The translations under genes were made by a program, and so were the position numbers. The notes below the pieces were generated by a model. The model did not search any database and was not told the DNA's origin. It saw nothing but the letters and a program-made list of their open reading frames with translations. A stretch of DNA of 64,000 bases, from positions 1 to 64,000 of the forward strand of contig NZ_NQMO01000006.1 in assembly GCF_002257645.1 (NCBI RefSeq). Direction: 5' to 3'. Of the stretch, positions 34,275 through 41,356 are shown in pieces; the stretch's first letter is position 1, and the number at the start of each line of letters is the position of its first letter. This DNA is from Paenibacillus sp. XY044 (GTDB lineage Bacteria; Bacillota; Bacilli; Paenibacillales; Paenibacillaceae).

Positions 34275-36881
34275 ATGATTACGGAACAGATGATACTTGA
34301 TTTGATGCAGGATCCCGAATATAAACCGATGACGTATCAGGAACTGGAACAGCATTTCGCGATTGACGATGCGCTGGATTTCAAGGATTTTCTAAAAACG
34401 CTGAACACGATGGAAGAGGCAGGGACCATCGTGCGGGCGCGGTCGGAACGGTACGGCGTGCCGGAACGGCTGGACCTCCTGAGAGGCCGTCTGCAGGCCC
34501 ATGCAAAGGGCTTTGCGTTCCTGATCCCGGAAGACCGGGAGCATCCGGATGTATATATTGGAGCGAACGATATGAAGAGCGCCATGAACGGGGATACCGT
34601 TCTGGTGCGGGTAACAGCCAAGAGCCCGGCCGGCGGCAAGCTGGAAGGGGAAGTAGTGCGGATTGTGAACCGGGCCATTACCCAGGTGGTCGGGGTGTTT
34701 CAGGGCCATGAGGCGTACGGCTTCGTGCTGCCTGACGATAAACGGATCAACCGGGATATTTTTATTCCGAAAGACAGCTTTAACGGGGCGGTCGACGGGG
34801 AGAAAGTTGTCGTTAAAATCGTGCATTATCCCGAGGGCCGTTCCGCCGCGGAAGGCGAAGTGGTCGAGGTTCTCGGACATAAGGACGATCCGGGCGTCGA
34901 CATCCTCTCCATTATCCGCAAGCATCAGCTGCCGGAAGCTTTTCCGGAAGAGGTGATGGCGGAAGCGGAGCAAGCGCCGGACTCGATCACCGAGGAGGAA
35001 ATCGTCCAGCAGGGACGGCGCGATCTTCGCGGCAAAACGATCGTGACGATCGACGGAGAAGATGCAAAAGACCTCGATGACGCGGTGAACGTCGAACGCC
35101 TGCCGAACGGCAACTTCCTTCTGGGCGTTCATATCGCGGACGTCAGCTACTACGTCCGCGAGAACTCGGAGCTCGATAAAGAGGCGTACAATCGCGGATG
35201 CAGCGTTTATTTGGTGGACCGGGTTATCCCGATGCTGCCGCACCGTCTGTCCAACGGCATCTGCTCGCTGAATCCGCAGGTGGACCGCTTGACGATGTCC
35301 TGCGAGATGGAATTCGACGAGCATATGAAGCTTGTGAGTCATGATATTTTTACCAGCGTGATCAAGACAAAGGAACGGATGACGTACAACAACGTCCGGA
35401 AGATCCTGAACGAAGAGGATCCGGAAGTGACGGAGCGGTACAGCTATCTGGTCGACACCTTCAAGCTGATGAAGGAGCTGGCGCTTCGCCTGCGGGCGAG
35501 ACGGATCAACCGCGGTGCGGTGGACTTCGACTTCGTGGAGTCCAAGGTGATCGTGGATGAGAACGGCAAGCCGGTCGACATCGTGAAGCGTGAGCGCTCG
35601 ATCGCCGAGCAGATCATCGAGGAGTTCATGCTGGCGGCCAATGAAACGGTGGCCGAGCATTTCTACTGGATGAAGGTGCCGTTCCTGTACCGGATCCACG
35701 AAAACCCGGACCCTGAGAAACTGCAGACGTTCATGGCCTTTGCAGCCAACTTCGGTTACCATGTGAAGGGCCGGGGCAATTCCGTGCATCCGCGGGCGCT
35801 GCAGGGCCTGCTGGAGGACATTCAGGGGACGAAGGAGCAGAAGGTCATCAGCACGGTGATGCTTCGCTCTATGAAGCAGGCGAAATACGACGCGGAAATG
35901 GCTGGACACTTCGGTCTGGCCGCGGAATATTATTCGCATTTCACGTCCCCGATCCGCCGGTATCCTGACCTTGTCATTCACCGGGTGATCCGGGAAGTGC
36001 TGGAGAATAAGGGCGTTCTGCCGGAGAACCGGATGGAATACTTGGCCTCCCGGATGCCGGAAATCGCTCAGCAGTCTTCCGAGCGTGAGCGCGTGGCGGT
36101 GGATGCGGAGCGCGACACGGACCAGCTGAAAAAGGCAGAATTCATGCTCGACAAAGTCGGCGAAGAATTCGAAGGCATCATCAGCAGCGTGACGAGCTTC
36201 GGTATGTTCATCGAGCTCGAGAACACGGTCGAGGGACTCATCCGGCTGAGCGCGCTGACGGACGATTACTACCATTTCGATGAGGCTTCCATGGCGCTCA
36301 TCGGGGAGCGCACGTCACGCGTATTCCGGATCGGCGACGAAGTGAAGATCCGCGTCGAGCGCGTGAACATGGACGATCACACCATCGACTTCGAGATGGT
36401 GGACATGAAGCCGCGCAGCGAAGGCCGGCGCGGCGGAAGCTTTGGCGGCCGTGGCGGCGGCCGCGTGGGCAGAGGCGCCGCCATCCGTGAAGGCGGCGAG
36501 AAAGGCCGCGGCGGGCGCGGTGCGGCCCATGGCGGCGGTAAGGGCGCTCGGCCGGGCAAGAGCGCCCGTGAGGGCGGCGCCGGTGAAGCGAAGGGCGCCG
36601 CGCGGGAAGGCGGCCGCAGCGGCGAAGCCAAGCGGCCGGTGAGCTTCGGCTTCGGCTCCGGCAAGGGCGGCTACGGCACCCCGGCGCCAGGCGGAAGCCA
36701 GAGCGGCAGCAACTCCAGCGGCCGCAAGAAGAAAACGTCGCGCAGCGGCATTTTTGTCGGGGATGGTGCGGCTGCAACCCGCGAGGACAACGCCGGCAGC
36801 GAGAGCGTCACCCGGAAGCGCAAGAAAAAAGGCGCAGCCAAGAACGGTACAGCTGCCTTTGTGCGCAAGAAGAAAAAGTAG
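34275..36881 (+). CDS. rnr: Ribonuclease R with long basic Gly/Arg-rich tail
   Basis: A 3'-5' exoribonuclease of 868 residues that degrades structured RNA and takes part in trans-translation quality control. It has an N-terminal winged helix (1-75), cold-shock domains, the RNB catalytic domain with acidic motif TIDGEDAKDLDDAV, and an S1 domain (about 635-712). From residue 714 to the end a low-complexity tail of about 155 residues is rich in Gly, Arg, Lys and Ala (GGRGGGRVGRG, RKRKKKG, VRKKKK at the end), longer than the usual lysine-rich tail. ATG 34275 follows GAGGTGATG. Next are smpB and ssrA. Confidence 0.96.
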   Translation: MITEQMILDLMQDPEYKPMTYQELEQHFAIDDALDFKDFLKTLNTMEEAGTIVRARSERYGVPERLDLLRGRLQAHAKGFAFLIPEDREHPDVYIGANDMKSAMNGDTVLVRVTAKSPAGGKLEGEVVRIVNRAITQVVGVFQGHEAYGFVLPDDKRINRDIFIPKDSFNGAVDGEKVVVKIVHYPEGRSAAEGEVVEVLGHKDDPGVDILSIIRKHQLPEAFPEEVMAEAEQAPDSITEEEIVQQGRRDLRGKTIVTIDGEDAKDLDDAVNVERLPNGNFLLGVHIADVSYYVRENSELDKEAYNRGCSVYLVDRVIPMLPHRLSNGICSLNPQVDRLTMSCEMEFDEHMKLVSHDIFTSVIKTKERMTYNNVRKILNEEDPEVTERYSYLVDTFKLMKELALRLRARRINRGAVDFDFVESKVIVDENGKPVDIVKRERSIAEQIIEEFMLAANETVAEHFYWMKVPFLYRIHENPDPEKLQTFMAFAANFGYHVKGRGNSVHPRALQGLLEDIQGTKEQKVISTVMLRSMKQAKYDAEMAGHFGLAAEYYSHFTSPIRRYPDLVIHRVIREVLENKGVLPENRMEYLASRMPEIAQQSSERERVAVDAERDTDQLKKAEFMLDKVGEEFEGIISSVTSFGMFIELENTVEGLIRLSALTDDYYHFDEASMALIGERTSRVFRIGDEVKIRVERVNMDDHTIDFEMVDMKPRSEGRRGGSFGGRGGGRVGRGAAIREGGEKGRGGRGAAHGGGKGARPGKSAREGGAGEAKGAAREGGRSGEAKRPVSFGFGSGKGGYGTPAPGGSQSGSNSSGRKKKTSRSGIFVGDGAAATREDNAGSESVTRKRKKKGAAKNGTAAFVRKKKK

Positions 36882-36958
36882 AAGGGTTCCTGGGCAGTTT
36901 CTTTTGAATCAGGCCTCGCCTGAAATGAGCGTCACCTGAGCGCCCTTTCGCCGAAATC

Positions 36959-36987
36959 TTGATTTTGCCCAGTCCAGTTGATACAAT
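36959..36987 (+). promoter_or_regulatory. Promoter of smpB
   Basis: TTGATT and TACAAT separated by 17 bases, about 130 bases before smpB. Confidence 0.7.
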
Positions 36988-37117
36988 GGATTTCTGGTAT
37001 ACCGGCCGGGATTGGCGGTCTCTAGAACGCTCTTGTTAGGGCGTTTGAGCTGCTTACCCTTGTGCCTGTACACTGGAAGTCCATTGCTGTTATAGCAAGT
37101 GTGGGAGGAGTGATAAC

Positions 37118-37600
37118 ATGGGTGGTAAGAAGAGTGACGGGAAGGTCTTGGCCCAGAACAAAAAAGCTTCCCATGATTACTTCATCGAGGATACGTACGA
37201 AGCCGGCATGGTGCTGACCGGGACCGAGATCAAGTCGATCCGGAACGGACGGGCCAATATCGGGGATGCGTTTGCAACGATCCGCAATGGGGAAATCCAT
37301 ATTCATAACATGCATATCAGCCCGTTCGAGCAGGGCAACCGCTATAATCCGACGGATCCAACGCGGACCCGCAAGCTGCTGATGCACAAGGAACAAATTC
37401 ACAAACTGCTGGGACAGACCAAGCAGGAAGGTTATACGATCGTTCCGCTCAAGGTTTATGTCCGCAACGGCTATGCGAAGCTGCTGCTCGGCCTCGGCCG
37501 CGGTAAGAAGCAGTACGACAAGCGGGAATCGGCCGCTAAACGCGACGCGCAGCGTGACATTCAGCGGGCACTTCGCGAGAAGCAGAAGATCGCGCGGTAA
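37118..37600 (+). CDS. smpB: SsrA-binding protein SmpB
   Basis: A 160-residue RNA-binding protein that delivers tmRNA to stalled ribosomes. The OB-fold motifs are present (LAQNKKASHDYFIEDTYEAG, GTEIKSIRNGRANI), and the basic C-terminal tail (KKQYDKRESAAKRDAQRDI) enters the mRNA channel. GGGAGGAG stands at good spacing before ATG. ssrA follows 233 bases downstream. Confidence 0.97.
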   Translation: MGGKKSDGKVLAQNKKASHDYFIEDTYEAGMVLTGTEIKSIRNGRANIGDAFATIRNGEIHIHNMHISPFEQGNRYNPTDPTRTRKLLMHKEQIHKLLGQTKQEGYTIVPLKVYVRNGYAKLLLGLGRGKKQYDKRESAAKRDAQRDIQRALREKQKIAR

Positions 37601-37833
37601 TCTGGAGTTAGATGCAGGGAAAGGCAAGTTTCACCTGCGTTTCCTCTAACCTCTGTGTCATTTTGGCCGAAATGTGTGATATACTATGTATGTAAGAGGT
37701 TATGGCTTGATCGGCCTTTTACGTGACAAATGCTTCTGATCATCCTCTCTTCATGGAGGGAAAGGATGCTGGATAGATTGCTTCTTATGCTTCAACAGTT
37801 CTAATCTAATCCAATAGAAGCCCTTTTTAATAA

Positions 37834-38197
37834 GGGGGCGTTCTTGGATTCGACGGGGATAGTTCGAGCATGAGTAGCGGGTAGTGGGGACGCGTCCACT
37901 TCATCAACGCTAAAGCCAATAATAACTGGCAAACAACAAAACAACTACGCTCTCGCAGCTTAATAACCTGCAGACGTGCTCTCGCTCTGCATCGCCCATG
38001 TGCCGGGATGAGGGCTCAACTTTAGTGGGATACGCTGTCTAGTCTCCGCCTGAGGCTAGCTGAAGAAGACAAACAGGCTGACCCTATCGGGATCCGGTGA
38101 CGGGGAGCCTGGTAGGGTGACATCAAAACTGTCACTACACCCGTAGAAGCTTATGTGGCGTTATCTTCGGACAGGGGTTCGACTCCCCTCGCCTCCA
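37834..38197 (+). ncRNA. ssrA: Transfer-messenger RNA
   Basis: The acceptor stem GGGGGCG/CGCCTCC, the T-arm GGGGTTCGACTCCCC and the discriminator A define the ends; CCA is not encoded. The tag frame starts at 37928 and gives GKQQNNYALAA followed by two stops (TAATAA, 37961), the first Ala coming from the charged tmRNA. The ALAA end directs tagged proteins to ClpXP. It lies directly after smpB. The 3' end is duplicated at 39009-39094. Confidence 0.97.
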
Positions 38198-38212
38198 TAT
38201 GAAGTATCAGAG

Positions 38213-38237
38213 AAGCGACCCGTAATGGGTCGCTTTT
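38213..38237 (+). terminator. Terminator of ssrA
   Basis: AAGCGACCC pairs with GGGTCGCTT around GTAAT, followed by TTTT. Confidence 0.88.
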
Positions 38238-38335
38238 CTGCATCTCCGTATTCATTAAGATGGCTACGCGATGTCTCTTAATCGATTATCTTTCTCCACT
38301 AGGGGCAATGAAATAGAAGCAAAAGCAAAGTGAAC

Positions 38336-38364
38336 TTGTAAATCAACTCCAGTTGTGTTATAGT
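38336..38364 (+). promoter_or_regulatory. Promoter of the cold-shock gene
   Basis: TTGTAA and TATAGT separated by 17 bases; start expected near 38371, giving a leader of nearly 130 bases. Confidence 0.8.
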
Positions 38365-38390
38365 TAGTTTATTGGAATTTCGACCTGAGA

Positions 38391-38451
38391 TCACATATTG
38401 TAGAAGGTTAGATTTTGATGATGTAGCCTTGTACAATATGTGATTTTTTTT
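38391..38451 (+). terminator. Terminator-like hairpin in the cold-shock gene leader
   Basis: TCACATATTGTA pairs perfectly over 12 bases with TACAATATGTGA (38432-38443) and is followed directly by eight or more T. It lies between the promoter and the csp start, so it could act as a temperature-dependent attenuator: the A/T-rich stem would change with temperature (inference). Confidence 0.65.
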
Positions 38452-38498
38452 TGAAACTCGAAGATCATGTAAAAATAAAAATATGGAGGTAATGGACT

Positions 38499-38699
38499 AT
38501 GCAACAAGGAACAGTAAAGTGGTTTAATGCAGACAAAGGTTTTGGTTTTATCGAGGTTGAAGGCGGAGACGACGTATTTGTACACTTCAGTGCAATCGTT
38601 AGCGACGGCTTCAAATCTTTAGACGAAGGTCAAAAAGTTGAATTTAATGTAGTACAAGGCAATCGAGGCCCACAGGCCGAGAATGTTGTTAAGCTCTAA
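38499..38699 (+). CDS. Cold-shock protein (CspA family)
   Basis: A 66-residue nucleic-acid-binding OB fold. RNP1 (KGFGFIEV) and RNP2 (DVFVHFSAI) are intact, and the N-terminus MQQGTVKWFNADKGFGF is typical. It acts as an RNA chaperone, often induced by cold. GGAGG precedes the ATG. The long leader with a hairpin suggests post-transcriptional control. It is inside the segment bounded by the ssrA 3' end and its remnant, next to a ydjO-like gene. Confidence 0.96.
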   Translation: MQQGTVKWFNADKGFGFIEVEGGDDVFVHFSAIVSDGFKSLDEGQKVEFNVVQGNRGPQAENVVKL

Positions 38700-38714
38700 G
38701 GCTGTATTTAGAAG

Positions 38715-38745
38715 GGTCCCGCACATCGTGTCGGGGCTTTTTTTT
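38715..38745 (+). terminator. Terminator of the cold-shock gene
   Basis: GGTCCCG pairs with CGGGGC and is followed by eight T. Confidence 0.88.
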
Positions 38746-38780
38746 CGCTCATGATTCCAGAAGAGAAAGCGGGATGCGGC

Positions 38781-38993
38781 TTGTACTATTCACGGAAAAG
38801 ACTGATGATTGATCTTCCAGAGGAAATGACAACGATATGGTCATGCACCAATGAAAAGTGCAACGGATGGACGAGGGATAACTTCGTTTTTTTGATTCAA
38901 CCGATCTGTGGCCAATGCAATTCCTTCATGGAGAAGAGTGAGAAAATGCTGCCTATTTTGGCAAATACAAGTCCGAATCAGACGAAGCATTAA
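38781..38993 (+). CDS. YdjO-like cold-inducible small zinc-ribbon protein
   Basis: About 70 residues beginning YYSRKRL, with two cysteine pairs (C-x4-C in WSCTNEKCNGW and C-x2-C in ICGQC) that could bind zinc, and the ending MLPILAN. This fits the YdjO family, often next to csp genes; its function is unknown. The start is uncertain: TTG 38781 gives the family-typical N-terminus but has a weak ribosome binding site; ATG 38751 sits immediately after the csp terminator without one. It could be expressed by read-through of that terminator. Confidence 0.7.
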   Translation: MYYSRKRLMIDLPEEMTTIWSCTNEKCNGWTRDNFVFLIQPICGQCNSFMEKSEKMLPILANTSPNQTKH

Positions 38994-39008
38994 ATAAAGC
39001 GAGGACCA

Positions 39009-39094
39009 GTGACATCACAATGGTCACGATCTACATTCGTAGAATCTATGTATTGTTATGCTTGGACTGGGGTTCGACTCCCCTCGCCTCCATA
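39009..39094 (+). pseudogene. Remnant of the ssrA 3' end (probable att site)
   Basis: About 86 bases align with ssrA 38117-38199. GTGACATCA, CGTAGAA, TATGT, GTTAT and GGAC are kept with substitutions, and the last 26 bases (39069-39094 and 38174-38199) are identical, covering the T-arm and acceptor strand. The rest of tmRNA is absent. The tmRNA 3' end is a classic integrase target, so this looks like the outer attachment site of an element that has since been lost, or of a partial duplication. Confidence 0.85.
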
Positions 39095-39100
39095 CGTAAT

Positions 39101-39125
39101 CCACAACCTCAATGAGGTTGTGGAT
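39101..39125 (+). terminator. Terminator after the ssrA remnant
   Basis: CCACAACCT pairs with AGGTTGTGG around CAATG, followed by a T-rich stretch; it occupies the place a tmRNA terminator would. Confidence 0.65.
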
Positions 39126-39165
39126 TTTGCTTTTTCCGGGATATGCCATCCATCCCTTAAGCAGA

Positions 39166-39909
39166 TTATTTCAAATCAAATCCCTTGCACTTCACATACT
39201 CCGTATACCCGCCCAATGGCAAATCTTTATCCAGCATGGAGATGAATTTCCCCGACCAGCTGGCTTTCTGCTTGTTGTTCGTTCTCCCGCCGTAATACTC
39301 CTCCATTTCCCGGTCATACCTTTCGACCTGTGCTTTAAGATCGCGGTCATACCGGTTTTCGAAAAACACAGCGGACCGTGGCAGCCGCGGCTTTTGCTCA
39401 GGGAACTCATCGGGGACGCCTACCGCAAGACCGACCAATGGGATGACGAAGTCCGGCAGGCCAAGCCATTCGTCCAGTTCAGGCAGAGCTCCGTTAATTC
39501 CGCCGATAATTAAGGCACCGAGCCCCATGGATTGAGCCGCTAAATTGGCGTTTTGTAGGGCAAGCGAGGCACTCAGCACGGCCGTTTGATAAAAATATGA
39601 GTAGCTCAGGTTGCGGCTCATTTTTTCCTGTTGGTCCGGGCCGGCGGCCAGCATCATGCGGTGAAGATCGGCACAAAATACAAAAAAATACCCGCACTCC
39701 GCAATCGATGGATTTTCCGAGTGCTCCGCGATTTTCTTGCGCAGTTCCTGATCCGTGACGCCGATGATCGAGAACGGCTGCATATGCGCCGAGCTTGGCG
39801 CCATCTGGGCCGCGTCGACGATGGCTTCGATTTGCTCGCCGGTTAACGGCATATGTTTAAACTTGCGGATGGAGCGATGCTGGCGAATCACTTGGATAAC
39901 CTCATTCAT
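39166..39909 (-). CDS. NADPH-dependent nitroreductase/FMN reductase (NfrA/NfsA-like)
   Basis: A 247-residue flavin oxidoreductase. FMN-binding residues are in RQHRSIRKFKHMPL and APSSAHMQPFSI, and GLGALIIGGING is characteristic of the NfsA/FRP branch. It reduces nitro compounds, quinones or flavins with NADPH. ATG 39909 stands seven bases after GGAGGG. It is divergent from a MarR-type gene, with two matching palindromes in between, so control by that regulator is likely. Confidence 0.92.
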   Translation of the reverse strand: MNEVIQVIRQHRSIRKFKHMPLTGEQIEAIVDAAQMAPSSAHMQPFSIIGVTDQELRKKIAEHSENPSIAECGYFFVFCADLHRMMLAAGPDQQEKMSRNLSYSYFYQTAVLSASLALQNANLAAQSMGLGALIIGGINGALPELDEWLGLPDFVIPLVGLAVGVPDEFPEQKPRLPRSAVFFENRYDRDLKAQVERYDREMEEYYGGRTNNKQKASWSGKFISMLDKDLPLGGYTEYVKCKGFDLK

Positions 39910-39973
39910 AAAGAGTCCCTCCATATCAATGTTATTTCTGCAGAAGCTGCACAAAGACCGTGTTCCAATTAAA

Positions 39974-40047
39974 TGGTTTCCATGGAAACCACAATAGCAA
40001 GGAAATGGCGTTCTGTCAAATGGTTTCTGTGGAAACCATGATATAAT
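39974..40047. promoter_or_regulatory. Twin MarR operators between nitroreductase and marR genes
   Basis: Two 18 bp palindromes, TGGTTTCCATGGAAACCA (39974-39991) and TGGTTTCTGTGGAAACCA (40021-40038), 47 bases apart start to start. The second abuts a TATAAT box (40042-40047) for the marR gene; the first lies upstream of the nitroreductase. Self-control of the regulator plus control of the reductase is implied. Confidence 0.8.
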
Positions 40048-40073
40048 GGAAAGAAAAAAGGTAGGCTTGCCTT

Positions 40074-40562
40074 ATGTCTGATATGAATGATGATTTGCTC
40101 CAGCTCAAAAACCGCATCGAAAAGTCCATGTACCGGATCCTCGTTAGCGAAACTGAGGATGACAGTGATCGGCTCTGGCTCATGGAGCGTATCTCCGACG
40201 ACCGGCTGAAAAGGCTGCTGCCCCGTCTATCGGTTTCAAGCCTGCACGTGTTAGATGTCATCAATACGCATGACGGCATTAAAGGGATCGATATCGCCCG
40301 CGAAATGGGCTTAACGAAAGGCGCCGTCTCCAAAATTACCCGCAAATTGCTGGAGCAGGGTCTGATTCGGAAAACCCAGCTCCCGGACAACCTGAAAGAA
40401 ATTTATTTTTCCATGACTCCGCTTGGCGCCGAATTGGCTGAACTGCATCGGCTATTTCACCAGGAACAGGATCAAAAGGCAATGGAACTATTGGCAAGTT
40501 TCGACGCAGCGTCATTGGAAATCGTGGCAGACTTTCTGGAGAAGCTGGCCAGTCTACGGTAA
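40074..40562 (+). CDS. MarR-family transcriptional regulator
   Basis: A 162-residue dimeric regulator. The winged helix (about 60-125) includes GIDIAREMGLTKGAVSKITRKLLEQGLI and the wing TQLPDNLKEIYFSMT. No cysteine is present, so a redox switch is unlikely and a small-molecule ligand is more probable. AAGGTAGG precedes ATG 40074. It is divergent from the nitroreductase gene, sharing two palindromic operators. Confidence 0.92.
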   Translation: MSDMNDDLLQLKNRIEKSMYRILVSETEDDSDRLWLMERISDDRLKRLLPRLSVSSLHVLDVINTHDGIKGIDIAREMGLTKGAVSKITRKLLEQGLIRKTQLPDNLKEIYFSMTPLGAELAELHRLFHQEQDQKAMELLASFDAASLEIVADFLEKLASLR

Positions 40563-40666
40563 CTTGCGAAGTTCAAAGTCGGCAGGGGGTGGCTGTTGGT
40601 TGAATTTTTGGAGCAGTCTTTTTCCGCAGAGTATGATTTTGCACCGCCAGGTCTCGGTTCCATAAC

Positions 40667-40695
40667 AAAAACCCAGCCTTTGGGGCTGGGTTTTT
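40667..40695. terminator. Bidirectional terminator between marR and VOC genes
   Basis: AAAAACCCAGCC pairs with GGCTGGGTTTTT; A and T runs on both sides serve the two convergent genes. Confidence 0.9.
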
Positions 40696-40731
40696 CTGTG
40701 TCAAAGTCTGTATGCAAAGAAGAATGAAATC

Positions 40732-41127
40732 CTATTTTGCATTCTGATCAGGCTGATGAATACCAAAAGTATTTCCTTCTGTGTCAATATAATATCCTTG
40801 CCATGCCATACCAGGCAGTGCATACTTTGGCAATGCGAGCTTGCCTCCGAGATTGAGAATTTTGGTTTCAGTTGAATCGTAGTCTTCCACTCCCATTGTA
40901 CATGCGTAGCCGTTCAAAGGCTGGCCGGGTTCAGGGGCAGCGCCGTGACGCTGCATCAAAGCCCCGTTGACCCCAGGTTCATTGGCATCCCCCGTCACGG
41001 CTCCGAAATAAGGCATTCCGGCATAATCGCTCCAATCCTCAAATGTCCATCCAAAAACCTCTCCATAAAATTTCTTAGCACGCTCCATGTCATCCACATG
41101 AATTTCGAAATGAACTAATCTGCCCAT
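40732..41127 (-). CDS. VOC-family (glyoxalase/bleomycin-resistance fold) protein
   Basis: A single-domain protein of 131 residues. It begins with LVHFEIHVDDMERAKKFYGEVFGW, the usual first beta-alpha unit, and ends with YYIDTEGNTFGIHQP. The family includes metal-dependent lyases, dioxygenases and resistance proteins; the substrate is not predictable. AGGAGG precedes the ATG. Confidence 0.9.
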   Translation of the reverse strand: MGRLVHFEIHVDDMERAKKFYGEVFGWTFEDWSDYAGMPYFGAVTGDANEPGVNGALMQRHGAAPEPGQPLNGYACTMGVEDYDSTETKILNLGGKLALPKYALPGMAWQGYYIDTEGNTFGIHQPDQNAK

Positions 41128-41356
41128 AATTACCTCCTGTATTTTGAATTTCTTAAATCATTTATTATGGATTATTTTTGATTCTCCTTCTTCATTATTG
41201 AAAAAATTGCTCATTTTCATAACACAGACACTACAATAAGAAATCGCCGTCCCTCTTCCGTGGAAGGTACCAGACATGTACAACAAAACCGGGGAGGCAT
41301 GGTATGATAGCTTTAGTTGGATTTAATTGGTAATAAATGGGAAGGAACATGCAGCT

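Noticed and set aside
37761..37820. Possible fourth copy of the palindromic leader element before ssrA
   Set aside because: It shares only GGATAGATTG at one side; the arms and core do not match the other three copies.
39009..39245. 78-codon frame over the ssrA remnant
   Set aside because: It runs through the tmRNA-like sequence and a terminator hairpin.
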